Part shown: in pieces, positions 7,560 to 16,586 of the stretch
How positions within the stretch are numbered: the first letter of the stretch is position 1
Layout of the letters: each line of letters opens with the position of its first letter
DNA from: Euryarchaeota archaeon UBA250
GTDB taxonomy: Archaea; Thermoplasmatota; Poseidoniia; Poseidoniales; Thalassarchaeaceae
Length of the DNA stretch: 31,693 bases
NCBI GenBank assembly: GCA_002504845.1
Contig: DATW01000092.1
Location: 1-31,693, forward strand
Direction of reading: 5' to 3'
Made by a program: the position numbers and the translations under genes
The notes under the pieces: model-generated
The model's database searches: none
What the model saw: only the letters and a program-made list of their open reading frames with translations
What the model was told of the DNA's origin: nothing

Positions 7560-9698
7560 TCACTCCCATCTGAGGGCTTTTCGTGGAACAATTGCTACGG
7601 GTTCGCCCTTCACTCGACCAGTCACTTCTACTTCGATCATTTCTGGAACGGGCGCGACTTGAATCGAAATCATAACACACTCTCCGCCTTGTAAATCTCC
7701 AATTAGTATCTCATCGCCATGGAACTTCCATCCGCCATCTACCTCATGAATTTCAGATCGAGGACCATGTGGGAATGAAAGCCTTAGACAAGCCATTTTC
7801 CAAACAGCGTTCGAGGCCATCCCGAAACTAATGGCCCCCTTCTCACTATCATCAATCCAGAGCCCAATATCACCCAGGGGGGTGGAGGTAGAAATATTTG
7901 CAACTTCTCGGTTCACAAGACCTTTCTCAACAATGAAACCTGCACGTGCAGAGATTAAACCAGACCCTTCTACAGATTCCAGGGCTGCCTTTAGATCGCT
8001 ATCGGAGAAACCCGTTTCCAGCTTGTTTCTTATCGAGTCTATCTTTTCTTGATTTATTGTATGTTCTTCATTCCCGCCAAAGATCCTGGACACTATTTCT
8101 TTCCTCATCATCAGCACAACCAGAAAAGCAGGCGTAAGTAGGAATACGCCTGCAAAAATATAGTAGGGCCTAGCCTCTGATGAAAGATCAACATAGGCTC
8201 CAAGATCTTCTTCAGGAGGGCTATTTGCGGAGATTATGAATGAATAAGCCCCTTCTTGGCCCGAGCCCTGTTCGATTCTAATGGCATGCATGCCCTTTGG
8301 AAGAAGCATCTGAGAACCATTTGTTGAATTCATGATCGAGTAATCAGCCTCGCCCCGCAACTCCTGAATCTGAATATTCGCCCCGCCCATCTCAGGATCA
8401 CTTCGTATCATAGTCCCATTATCTGATTCAATAGATACCAGGTATATGTCGATTGGATCTATGTTAGATACGTCCCCTTGTAGACGAAGCATGGATGATG
8501 AGTAAGCCCCTTGATCTGAGATAACAGTCCACATTGGCCATAGAGCCGACTCTTCAGAATTATTTGGAAGTCGATTGGGGGCATCGCCCATGAATGCACG
8601 CTTATCCGCCTGAACCGATCCAGAAAAATCAGAAGACTCAGACTCAAGCATGACCTGTATTCCCCATCCACCTTCAACAGACGAACCGATACGAACCTCT
8701 AGAGAAATCGACTCATGAGACGTCACACCCGACAAATACCCCATCTTCTCCGAGATGCTGCCATCAAGAAGATGTTCATAAATTTCAATCGACTCCTCCT
8801 CGCCGTTACCCGCAAGTGAGGAGATTTCGAATTCCACTCCTCCTGCTGCGGGCACAATGAATGAATCAAAGTCCCCTGGAAAATGGAAAAGCCCCCTAGC
8901 ATAAGATGAGAAAGAATTCGTAGTCATTCTCTGATTTGCATGATGCGATTCCGCTCCCCCGTCCTCGTCGGAAGATATCAATTCGACAGAATAAACCGAA
9001 TTACGCCTATCTTGCTCTGTTGCTGACAAAACCATCCACGCTTCCTCATCACTAGAGGCGCTGACTGTGATTCTGGGATGCGCGTGAAGCCCCTCGCTCG
9101 AGATAGACGCGCTCCTACTGACCATTTCTCTACTGCCATCTGTCCTTTCTTTCCACATTTCAACTAGAAAAGGAGCTTCTGAGAGTATTGAATCTACCAA
9201 TGCAACCCCATTGCTGACGAGTAGCCATGCATCTGAATCGCCACCTGAATCAAACCACCCTGACATCTTCTTAGTTGGCAACATATGAGTTTCACACAAG
9301 CCATCTAGGCAAACGTCTGATGAAGGAATTGAGTTAATCCCGTCCTGATATCCAGATGATCCATTTACATCTGTATGCTCATGGATGAAACCATCTTCCG
9401 ATGTGAGGACAATAATAGACGCAGAACCCGTTGCACCGGACTCTTCGTCGATGCTATATGTTAGTCGACCACTAGCATTCCCCGACCATGATAATTCATC
9501 TTCGAATACGACTTGATCAGAACCTGAGACTTGCAGAGAGAATCCAGAACACGGTCCATCTTCGCATTCAATCGCAATATGGGTCGGTCCAAATGCCTCG
9601 ATTTCAAGAAGGCTAGAATCGCTACCCTGAGCGGCAGAAAGAGGTACAAGACAAAGAATCGCCACTACGAAATAAATCGCTGATCGTACGCTTTGCAT
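7560..9698 (-). CDS. Secreted type I membrane protein, unknown ectodomain
   Basis: 712 residues. A clear signal peptide (residues 1-23, a hydrophobic core ending LSAAQ) is followed by a Ser/Glu-rich beta-type ectodomain of about 480 residues with repeated GDxDSF/GDSDAW-like segments, reminiscent of pre-peptidase C-terminal (PPC-like) beta domains. One membrane helix lies at about 509-529. The cytosolic tail (530-712) contains a helical segment with a DSDLKAALESVEGSGLISAR element and a beta-rich C-terminal portion. I know no named family for the whole. It converges on dnaJ with a 10-base gap. Its start codon overlaps the arcS start (CATG). A weak AT-rich element, ttctaa, lies about 26 bases upstream. 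Probably a cell-surface protein with an internal reporting or anchoring domain. Confidence 0.75.
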   Translation of the reverse strand: MQSVRSAIYFVVAILCLVPLSAAQGSDSSLLEIEAFGPTHIAIECEDGPCSGFSLQVSGSDQVVFEDELSWSGNASGRLTYSIDEESGATGSASIIVLTSEDGFIHEHTDVNGSSGYQDGINSIPSSDVCLDGLCETHMLPTKKMSGWFDSGGDSDAWLLVSNGVALVDSILSEAPFLVEMWKERTDGSREMVSRSASISSEGLHAHPRITVSASSDEEAWMVLSATEQDRRNSVYSVELISSDEDGGAESHHANQRMTTNSFSSYARGLFHFPGDFDSFIVPAAGGVEFEISSLAGNGEEESIEIYEHLLDGSISEKMGYLSGVTSHESISLEVRIGSSVEGGWGIQVMLESESSDFSGSVQADKRAFMGDAPNRLPNNSEESALWPMWTVISDQGAYSSSMLRLQGDVSNIDPIDIYLVSIESDNGTMIRSDPEMGGANIQIQELRGEADYSIMNSTNGSQMLLPKGMHAIRIEQGSGQEGAYSFIISANSPPEEDLGAYVDLSSEARPYYIFAGVFLLTPAFLVVLMMRKEIVSRIFGGNEEHTINQEKIDSIRNKLETGFSDSDLKAALESVEGSGLISARAGFIVEKGLVNREVANISTSTPLGDIGLWIDDSEKGAISFGMASNAVWKMACLRLSFPHGPRSEIHEVDGGWKFHGDEILIGDLQGGECVMISIQVAPVPEMIEVEVTGRVKGEPVAIVPRKALRWE
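9670..9677 (+). promoter_or_regulatory. TATA-like box for arcS
   Basis: AAATAAAT is centred 23-24 bases before the arcS ATG and lies inside the coding sequence of the divergent gene. The spacing fits a leaderless or nearly leaderless archaeal transcript. This is a sequence match only. Confidence 0.4.
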
Positions 9699-11556
9699 GA
9701 CTCCTCGACAAGCCTCTCACCTTAGAATCCTTCAAGCAGATGGTACTGCGGCCACGCTCATGGCCGACGAGGCTGCACTCGGCAGAACAGTCGAAGTGCG
9801 GGAAAGATTTGCTCGAATATTTGCATTGGGCGACAGGAAGAAACCATCTGCAAGAACACCTGCACTGGTTCTTGTGGATGGCGATTCTGAGATGGACCCA
9901 AGAATAGCGCCTTTTCGCCTCACTAGAGACTCAACCACCGTACCATCGACATTGAAATTCAGAACCAGGGGCAAGCTCTGCCCCCCATTTGAGAGAGAGA
10001 TTGTGTGGGAGGCCTCCGAGGGTCTATCCCTGCCACCGACATTGGATGATTCTGATGGGGGAACCTTGCCATCCGGAGAAGCGTTTCTACCTGTGTCGCT
10101 ACAGTCGATTTCTCACGACCCCCGCCTCTCAGATCTTGCTGTAGAACCGTCTGTAATCTGCTTAATCGATGCACCTCAGCTAGTCAATGACGATATTCGT
10201 ATGATCGGGGCAATAGATGCGTTACGTAGAAGATTCCCTTCCTCTTTGATTTGGGCCCCTGGTATTGCAGGGCCCGATAATTGCGCTCTTCTTGCTTGGA
10301 TGGGTATTGATCTGATGGACCTTTCAAGATCGAGGAGGGCGCACTCGAGCGGAGTGTTACTCTCTGCCTTCGGCCCCAGGATGCGTGATTCGGACATAGA
10401 TGATGGAGACTCATGGGATCATCAGATTTCCATATGGAAGGATGCTCTGAGTGAGACAAGAATGGCTATTAGAGAAGGCAGTATAAGGCAACTCGCTGAG
10501 GCTGTAAGTCTCTCAAGTCCTAGATCAGTCCAGAGGATGAGGCGTCATGATGCACATGTTTCGGAGGTGGCGATTAACGATCCAGGACAGGCTGGCCTAG
10601 CGTCTACATCCGAACCTGGTAGAGTATGGGATTGTTCTTCGCGGACATCGAGAGACGACCCGATGATTAGACACTGGCACCATTCAATCGGCAGCAGATG
10701 GACTCCAATGCCTCATCAATCCGAAATAGCAGTGTTGCTGCCCTGCTCGGCAACGAAGCCTTACAGAAGATCTCCCAGCCATAGGAAATTCAGAGACGCT
10801 ATAGCAAGCCGCGCAGTTTCTGAGATAATGGTCACGGCCCCACTTGGATTAGTGCCAAGGGAATTGGAGGTCCTTTGGCCTGCTTCCTCGTATGACATAC
10901 CTGTAACCGGAGAGTGGGATATGGACGAGCTTCAAATCATCAGGAAGATGGTATCTGATGTCGTTTCACGTTCGGGTTTTGACACTATAATCAACCATTC
11001 AGGAGTTGATTTAATGATTGACGGATGCGATGTAATCGATACTAGGATAGGCGATAGTGCCGGTTCTCAAGAGTCTCTAAAACGACTTTCAGAAGAGGTT
11101 CAATCTGCTACCAAAGCAGCGAATGTCCTTGAGCCCAAGAGAGGCGTCGCACTACTCGAGTCTTTCCGATCCATCTCAAAACATCTCTACGAGGACGATG
11201 CATGGCTCGATGGTGCAAAGGTGTCCGGAAGAGCTCCAAATTACAGAATCACCCTAGAAGGCGATCAAATTGCGGTGTGGGACAGCTCAAAGGGAAGGTT
11301 TGCATTCTCGAAGTCCGTACTTCCCATACTCCTTGAAAACAATACACTACCCATCGTCGATCTTGTAGAAGACCATGTATGGACCGGCGACCTGTTCACT
11401 TCGAATGTTGCAGGCCTCACGGGATCTCCCCGTGTTGGCGACGAGATACTTGTTTTACAGGCAGGCGTCCTCAGAGGTTCTGCTAGAGCAGTGGCCCCTT
11501 CATGGGAGTGGCCGGCGGCACCGGGCGCACTCGCTCGTGCCAGACACAGACTCTAG
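9697..11556 (+). CDS. arcS: Archaeosine synthase ArcS (TgtA2)
   Basis: 619 residues. ArcS acts after TGT has placed preQ0 at position 15 of tRNA: it attaches lysine to preQ0, and in many archaea a radical-SAM partner (RaSEA) then releases archaeosine. A diverged TGT-like N-terminal region (about 1-300) includes IWAPGIAGPDNCALLAWMG and LMDLSRSR. The diagnostic ArcS core PCSATKPYRRSPSHRKF starts at Pro349, with Lys354 in the conserved PCSxxKPY, followed by TAPLGLVPRELE and YDIPVTGEWD. The C-terminal PUA domain (about 540-619) binds tRNA. The ATG overlaps the start of the divergent secreted protein gene by two bases. rps15 follows 59 bases downstream. No tgtA or RaSEA gene is in the window. Confidence 0.93.
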   Translation: MTPRQASHLRILQADGTAATLMADEAALGRTVEVRERFARIFALGDRKKPSARTPALVLVDGDSEMDPRIAPFRLTRDSTTVPSTLKFRTRGKLCPPFEREIVWEASEGLSLPPTLDDSDGGTLPSGEAFLPVSLQSISHDPRLSDLAVEPSVICLIDAPQLVNDDIRMIGAIDALRRRFPSSLIWAPGIAGPDNCALLAWMGIDLMDLSRSRRAHSSGVLLSAFGPRMRDSDIDDGDSWDHQISIWKDALSETRMAIREGSIRQLAEAVSLSSPRSVQRMRRHDAHVSEVAINDPGQAGLASTSEPGRVWDCSSRTSRDDPMIRHWHHSIGSRWTPMPHQSEIAVLLPCSATKPYRRSPSHRKFRDAIASRAVSEIMVTAPLGLVPRELEVLWPASSYDIPVTGEWDMDELQIIRKMVSDVVSRSGFDTIINHSGVDLMIDGCDVIDTRIGDSAGSQESLKRLSEEVQSATKAANVLEPKRGVALLESFRSISKHLYEDDAWLDGAKVSGRAPNYRITLEGDQIAVWDSSKGRFAFSKSVLPILLENNTLPIVDLVEDHVWTGDLFTSNVAGLTGSPRVGDEILVLQAGVLRGSARAVAPSWEWPAAPGALARARHRL

Positions 11557-11615
11557 ACTGCTGCGTAGCGGTTAAAGAGGGGCAGCAGGCCGCCTGCAAA
11601 CTGAGGTTAGCGCGT

Positions 11616-12074
11616 ATGGCGAGGATGCACAGCGGAGGCAAGGGTCAGAGCGGGTCTTCAAGACCATTTGTGGAAAGCCCTCCTGAATGGTCTGAGACTG
11701 ATAAGAAGACTATCGAGGAACTCGTACTCAAGTACGCTGGAGAGGGACGTTCAACTTCCGAGATAGGGATAGTGTTGAGAGACCAACATGCGATTCCTGA
11801 TGTCAAATTAGCAACTGGGGAGAGGATATCTGCGATTTTGAACCGCAATGAAATGGCGCCCCAATATCCAGAGGATATGATGAACCTCATGAGGCAGGCT
11901 CAGAGAATCATAGACCATCTTGAGGCCGGTAATCGTAAGGATATCCACAATCGAAGACAATTAGAACTCACGGAGTCAAGGCTACGCCGGCTCGCTAAGT
12001 ACTACAGGGAATCCGGAAGAATATCCTCTGATTGGACATACAAGCGCGATCAGCTCAGATTGATGGTCGAGTAG
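11616..12074 (+). CDS. rps15: 30S ribosomal protein uS15
   Basis: 152 residues, the archaeal/eukaryotic long form of S15, a small-subunit protein bound to the central domain of 16S rRNA. The start at ATG 11616 gives MARMHSGGKGQSGSSRP, matching the archaeal MARMHS-x-KGKSGS opening; a longer frame from 11502 would overlap arcS and lacks similarity. The N-terminal extension (1-70) precedes the four-helix S15 core, with LELTESRLRRLAKYYRESG and the C-terminal WTYKRDQLRLMVE. Co-orientation with arcS places it in a translation-related pair. The 59-base leader holds no strong TATA box, only a weak TTAAAG about 42 bases upstream. Confidence 0.97.
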   Translation: MARMHSGGKGQSGSSRPFVESPPEWSETDKKTIEELVLKYAGEGRSTSEIGIVLRDQHAIPDVKLATGERISAILNRNEMAPQYPEDMMNLMRQAQRIIDHLEAGNRKDIHNRRQLELTESRLRRLAKYYRESGRISSDWTYKRDQLRLMVE

Positions 12075-12085
12075 ATAGGCCCAGC

Positions 12086-14071
12086 TCAATCGAGTCGGAG
12101 CGTAGCGAAGCATCCTGAGCAAGAAGTTCGGAATGGACGCAGTTCGCTGTGTACCACATTGGGCGTCATACAACTTGGACATGTTATTGTCGGCAACGAC
12201 CTGCCATCAACTCCCCTGTTTTTGCTTTTGGGCGACACGAGAGCCACCGGAAAAACTCCGATAAGGCCAGCTGCTCCGACACCCAGCACGAGAGGAAGAT
12301 CAAATCCACCCACATACACGATAAAAGAAAGGATGCCGAATAGAGCTGCAGTAGCAACTGCAGGCGCTCTTATTCTGGATCTGGTCAAATAAAGTGAAAG
12401 CCCCGCTGTGATCGACATCACAAGAACAAGGATCAACGCTGACACCAACGGGCTCCCTGCGGGAGATGAAGGCGGAGTATAGGAAACCGAGAATATCAAG
12501 TCTGGATCAAGATCGGAGTCCTCGAATGATATAGTCTCCAGGAAAACCCATCTCCGATGCTCAACGTCCAAATCCCCCCCGGAAACCGCTCCAAATCCTG
12601 CTAGAGCAGATGTCCTTAGCCCTGCATCGAGATCTATCTTTGTGAACCAATCGCTCTTACCCGGTTGAATGAATGTGCGCACAAGATATTCAGATTGGCC
12701 TTGTATTCCAGGGGTGTAGCGAGCCTCCAAGACGATCGTCACAGGTTCTGATGAGAACGCACGTGTCGCTCCAAAGTCGATCATTATGTCCCTCTGCGAT
12801 AGATCCACAAGATCCGAACCCACCATCGATTCGATATCTATGCCGAGTCCTGTTGACATGAATGACCTGATATTCGAGGATGATGTTTGGAGATGCCCTG
12901 TGAGTGCTGCCACTTCAGCATCATCAACACGGCCGTTATGCTCCTCGCCTTTGGAAAGAGAGTCCTCGTAGGAATCCAGATTCTTCCACCATGATGACCC
13001 TTCTAGGGTGTTGTTGCCTATGTTGTCAAGTCCCCATCGAATCCACTGAGACATAGCCCCGTCAACGGTTATTTCCACATCACGATCTACGATTGAGGCC
13101 GTAGCGCGTCCACTTATCTTCACATCTAACTTGGTACCCGAGTCACGCTTCGGCTCCTCTTCAGGATACCAGTCCCCCGTGCCCCCGTCGCTGTCGATAT
13201 CAACCTCGTAGGTCCGTACCGATTCTAGAGTCGCCCCGGGGTGCGGGCTAACTCTGAATGTAACCTGGATACCCCCTCCATCGTACGATTCGGGCCATTG
13301 CCATACGAATACGAGTCGAACCCCATTTTCAGTTTCAGTCACAACTGGGCTGGTTGTGAGTTGTTGAGAACCAACTGTAGTGTACCCAGAGCTTCGCTTG
13401 TTCCAGATGTCTATCCCATAATGCGTATCGATCTCGACAGGGAAATACGCGATTCCATCATTGGAAGAAGATTCTTCCATCTCTGCAGTGCCTAGAGGGA
13501 ACTTCGCCAGCATTCCTGCATCCGTGGTGTCCCCCCAGAAGAATCGAATCCCTGCATCGTCCCCCGGTGCCGAGAAAGAAAGCGATTGAACTTCAAGCGT
13601 GAATCTAATTTGGTCACCCTCGGAGATTGTGCCTGAAGAAACCTGGACCGGGACAGAAAGAATTCCATTCGTGACCAGTAGGCCCGGGCCTGATGACCCG
13701 GAGTAGTATGTGCCGCCTATGTTGACACCAACAGTCGCATTAAACTGGAGCCCTGTCGCTCCTTGAATTTCATATGGGATATCAAAAGTCCATTCTGAGC
13801 TGGGATAGTTTCCTTCCACACTCCAGGTAGTGCTCCACTTCCCAATTTCTATGGCACCCAGTACCGAGGGAGTGACCACTGCCGAATGCCTATCTTCAAG
13901 ATCGGAGGAGAATGCGGTTAGGCCACCAGATTGGGCCTCTCCAATGAGGAACATCCGGAAACCGTCTTGTTCGCAACATGAGCCATCTTCCTCAACTGCA
14001 GAAGTAACCATTACAGGGGCCAGAAGAAGGAGAAAAACAAGAGAGACTGACCTCGCATATCCGCCACCCAT
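12086..14071 (-). CDS. Secreted/membrane protein with three C-terminal helices and zinc ribbon
   Basis: 661 residues. A signal peptide (1-25, a Leu-rich core ending VTSA) is followed by a large beta-rich ectodomain (about 26-545) containing CARD-like/Ig-like segments and paired Cys (SCCEQDG) just after the cleavage site. Three membrane helices lie at about 548-611. The C-terminal tail has a zinc ribbon: CPSC at 631-634 and CSGC at 651-654. No family recognised. It is the last gene of the minus-strand run, 58 bases after gltX. A TATA-like gcataatgc element lies about 45 bases before the start, so it may have its own promoter. Its stop is 11 bases from the rps15 stop. Confidence 0.75.
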   Translation of the reverse strand: MGGGYARSVSLVFLLLLAPVMVTSAVEEDGSCCEQDGFRMFLIGEAQSGGLTAFSSDLEDRHSAVVTPSVLGAIEIGKWSTTWSVEGNYPSSEWTFDIPYEIQGATGLQFNATVGVNIGGTYYSGSSGPGLLVTNGILSVPVQVSSGTISEGDQIRFTLEVQSLSFSAPGDDAGIRFFWGDTTDAGMLAKFPLGTAEMEESSSNDGIAYFPVEIDTHYGIDIWNKRSSGYTTVGSQQLTTSPVVTETENGVRLVFVWQWPESYDGGGIQVTFRVSPHPGATLESVRTYEVDIDSDGGTGDWYPEEEPKRDSGTKLDVKISGRATASIVDRDVEITVDGAMSQWIRWGLDNIGNNTLEGSSWWKNLDSYEDSLSKGEEHNGRVDDAEVAALTGHLQTSSSNIRSFMSTGLGIDIESMVGSDLVDLSQRDIMIDFGATRAFSSEPVTIVLEARYTPGIQGQSEYLVRTFIQPGKSDWFTKIDLDAGLRTSALAGFGAVSGGDLDVEHRRWVFLETISFEDSDLDPDLIFSVSYTPPSSPAGSPLVSALILVLVMSITAGLSLYLTRSRIRAPAVATAALFGILSFIVYVGGFDLPLVLGVGAAGLIGVFPVALVSPKSKNRGVDGRSLPTITCPSCMTPNVVHSELRPFRTSCSGCFATLRLD

Positions 14072-14129
14072 GACAACCCGCCTACCTGAACCCGGCTTGA
14101 ATCCGCCGATGCATTATGCTGATTGGGGC

Positions 14130-15830
14130 CTATCTGTGAAGCCAAAGCAATCTTCGAGAACTCGAAGACCACTCCTCTACACGGGCAAATCCCTTCCGCT
14201 CTAGTTGCACAACTTCCCCGATTTTCAGATCAGCGTCTTCAACCAAGCAATTCATGATGTTCAATTCGCTTCCATTTGCCATTACAAGTTCGCAAGTAAC
14301 GGACGAATCGGGACTCAACCAATGAATAATCGGTCTGTCATCATCTCTTTCTGTTGAGCCAATCTCGAAGATTCCTTCGACCGATTCTACATTTGCAAGC
14401 TCTTTCAGCCTGAATGAGTTCGTCAAATCCTCCTTCTCGATTATCACTGCCCCTGATGTAAGTGAAATCTTCCTCATACCTGCTTTTTCATCATCTGGAT
14501 GGAAAGGTAAAACGATTTCGTGCGGCATCTCGCCCTGAATTTCAATATTCGCCGGATCAGAGACCAATGATATCCTTCTAGAAGTGCTATCGATTGATGC
14601 AGCATTTGATGCCTCGATGGACTCCATCGCAACAGCCACGTCCTTCTGAGTTACACCCATATCCACCCAGAAAGACCTGAGTGCTGCCGGATTGAACCCT
14701 TTCCTCCTCATAGATCTAAGCGTGGGGACCCTCGGATCATCCCATCCACCGTACATTCTGCTTTCGATACCGCGACGAATCTCGCTCGTCGAGAATGATC
14801 CAGATCCATGGATGCTCACTCTGCCCCAGTAGAGGGTTTCTGGATATTTCCACCCCAAGTGGTCGTACAGAAGTTTCTGCTTTCGTGTCGAATCCATCAG
14901 ATCCTTGCCACGGATGATGTGCGTCACACCCTGTTCATGATCCTCTATCGCGCTTTGAAAATCAAGCAGGGGCCATGCAAGATACGAATTCCCCACCATG
15001 GGGTGGGCTTCATGCTGAATCCTCCATGCTGGCCAGTCTCTCAGGGCTGGATTGGGAAGACTCATGTCCGTTAGAACTCTGACAACAGCATCACCGGGGG
15101 AGAACCTTCCATCAAGCATTTTTTCCCATGCTTCGATATTCTCTTCCACGGTTCTACCTCTGTGCGGGCAGGCTTTCTTCGAGACTCTGAGAGCTCGGAA
15201 TTCTTCCGCAGAACACTCACATACGTATCCCGCACTTTTTCGTATCATCTCTTCTGCGTATCTGATATACACGGGCATTCTTTCACTTGCCCTCACTATT
15301 ATGTCCGGCTTACTGCCTGTGAGCCATTCATAATCTTCGATAATCCATTCATAGGCATCCTTCAATGGCGGTTTTACAACCGTATCAGTATCATCAAAAC
15401 GAAGAACCATTTTTCCATCATGCATCGATGCGTATTCGTGATTTATTACTACACCTCTGGCATGACCTATGGAAAGGGGCCCATTCGGATTAGGAGCGAA
15501 ACGAAGAACGACACCAGCGGAGAGATTGTCGAGAGGCTTCAGCCCCTCCCTCTTCGTCTGCTTAGTCCTCTGAACCGCTTCTGGGTCGATATTCTCAATC
15601 AGGGCGCGTACCGATGCAGCACCCTCTGAATGAATCAGAGAGTTGGCCTGCAATACCTCGTCTTTTACGATAGACGACAACTCCTTTGCCCTTGAGCGGA
15701 GATCCTGCCGTTCTGCAAGCAGCCTACCGAGGGTAGACCCTATTTGCCCAGCACCACCATACTCCAGTGCATTCTGAAGCGCGTATTTCCTCACAGTGAG
15801 GATAGTCTCCTCGTCCCAAGCGTCGCCCAT
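14130..15830 (-). CDS. gltX: Glutamyl-tRNA synthetase, archaeal type
   Basis: 566 residues; a class I aminoacyl-tRNA synthetase that charges tRNA(Glu), and in archaea usually also lacks a separate GlnRS partner. The archaeal N-terminal helical extension (1-105) precedes the Rossmann core. The HIGH element is in FAPNPNGPLSIGHARG (111-126) and the KMSKS-like loop is FSTSE at 346-350, as in archaeal GluRS. A CECS...CPHR cluster (204-224) may bind zinc. The C-terminal beta-barrel anticodon domain (about 430-566) is of the GlnRS-like, archaeal/eukaryotic type. It begins three bases after the rnhB stop, and a GGTGAGG sequence at the end of rnhB can serve as ribosome-binding site. Confidence 0.96.
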   Translation of the reverse strand: MGDAWDEETILTVRKYALQNALEYGGAGQIGSTLGRLLAERQDLRSRAKELSSIVKDEVLQANSLIHSEGAASVRALIENIDPEAVQRTKQTKREGLKPLDNLSAGVVLRFAPNPNGPLSIGHARGVVINHEYASMHDGKMVLRFDDTDTVVKPPLKDAYEWIIEDYEWLTGSKPDIIVRASERMPVYIRYAEEMIRKSAGYVCECSAEEFRALRVSKKACPHRGRTVEENIEAWEKMLDGRFSPGDAVVRVLTDMSLPNPALRDWPAWRIQHEAHPMVGNSYLAWPLLDFQSAIEDHEQGVTHIIRGKDLMDSTRKQKLLYDHLGWKYPETLYWGRVSIHGSGSFSTSEIRRGIESRMYGGWDDPRVPTLRSMRRKGFNPAALRSFWVDMGVTQKDVAVAMESIEASNAASIDSTSRRISLVSDPANIEIQGEMPHEIVLPFHPDDEKAGMRKISLTSGAVIIEKEDLTNSFRLKELANVESVEGIFEIGSTERDDDRPIIHWLSPDSSVTCELVMANGSELNIMNCLVEDADLKIGEVVQLERKGFARVEEWSSSSRRLLWLHR

Positions 15831-15833
15831 GCC

Positions 15834-16586
15834 TTACCTCACCCCATCCTCTGAGAAGGATGAATTCAATGGTTGCTGAATCAAGGCCCCCTTTGAAGTC
15901 CTTATTGGAACTGGGCCATTGTGCCGTTCAGACCAGATTCGAGATACGGTCGACCAAGTCCATCTGAGATTGGTATTCGGCGTATCTCCAGAGGTAAGTA
16001 TTCGTATTGCATCCACCGTTTTCGAATCCGAGGGATATCCCGAACCCACATTGAACCCCACCTCATCACTAATCTCTGAAATTCTCGAATCTCGCATCAC
16101 TTTGGCGAGAATCGAAGCAGCTCCCGTGGATGCGCATATCCCATCCATTCCTATCTCGCTCTTCACTTGGAGACCAGGTCGAAGTTCAGATATTTTCTTA
16201 CGCATCATTTTCGAAAAGTTACTTGGATCATTGCCAAGAAGATCAACATGTACCCATCCCGTAGAGTCATAATCAGAGACTTCCAGAATCGCCTGAACAA
16301 ATCTCTCGATTTCGATGGAGTTGAGGCTCTTAACTGCCCGCTCTTCATCAATGGACTTGGCACTTATCGGAATTCTGCAGACACGCCAATCACGTTTCTT
16401 AGACTCCCTCAATATCGACGACTCAACCGCAGTTCTTTTCTTCGAACTCATTATCTTGGAGTCCTTTGCACCTATACTTTCCAGATGTAGCAAGTCTCCA
16501 GATGGTATGCATATCGACGATACTACCAACGGGCCAATCGCAGGACCCCTCCCCGCCTCATCGACTCCAATTACCACAGAACTCAT
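15834..16586 (-). CDS. rnhB: Ribonuclease HII
   Basis: 250 residues. It cleaves RNA in RNA-DNA hybrids and at misincorporated ribonucleotides. The start GVDEAGRGPAIGPLVV holds the catalytic Asp9-Glu10; Asp115 in VHVDLLG and Asp148 in GMDG complete the four-carboxylate site, followed by the SAAS-like ASTGAASILAKVMRD and GSGYPSD motifs. About 25-30 residues beyond the usual C-terminus are present. The ATG overlaps the stop of the upstream SGNH-like gene (ATGA), indicating translational coupling, and gltX follows after three bases. Confidence 0.96.
   Translation of the reverse strand: MSSVVIGVDEAGRGPAIGPLVVSSICIPSGDLLHLESIGAKDSKIMSSKKRTAVESSILRESKKRDWRVCRIPISAKSIDEERAVKSLNSIEIERFVQAILEVSDYDSTGWVHVDLLGNDPSNFSKMMRKKISELRPGLQVKSEIGMDGICASTGAASILAKVMRDSRISEISDEVGFNVGSGYPSDSKTVDAIRILTSGDTPNTNLRWTWSTVSRIWSERHNGPVPIRTSKGALIQQPLNSSFSEDGVR

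Noticed and set aside
11502..11615. Extended uS15 from 11502
   Set aside because: The extra residues overlap arcS and show no ribosomal protein similarity, whereas MARMHS matches archaeal uS15.
15162..15629. 155-residue plus-strand ORF within gltX
   Set aside because: It is antisense to conserved GluRS motifs including the HIGH region, so it is a shadow frame.
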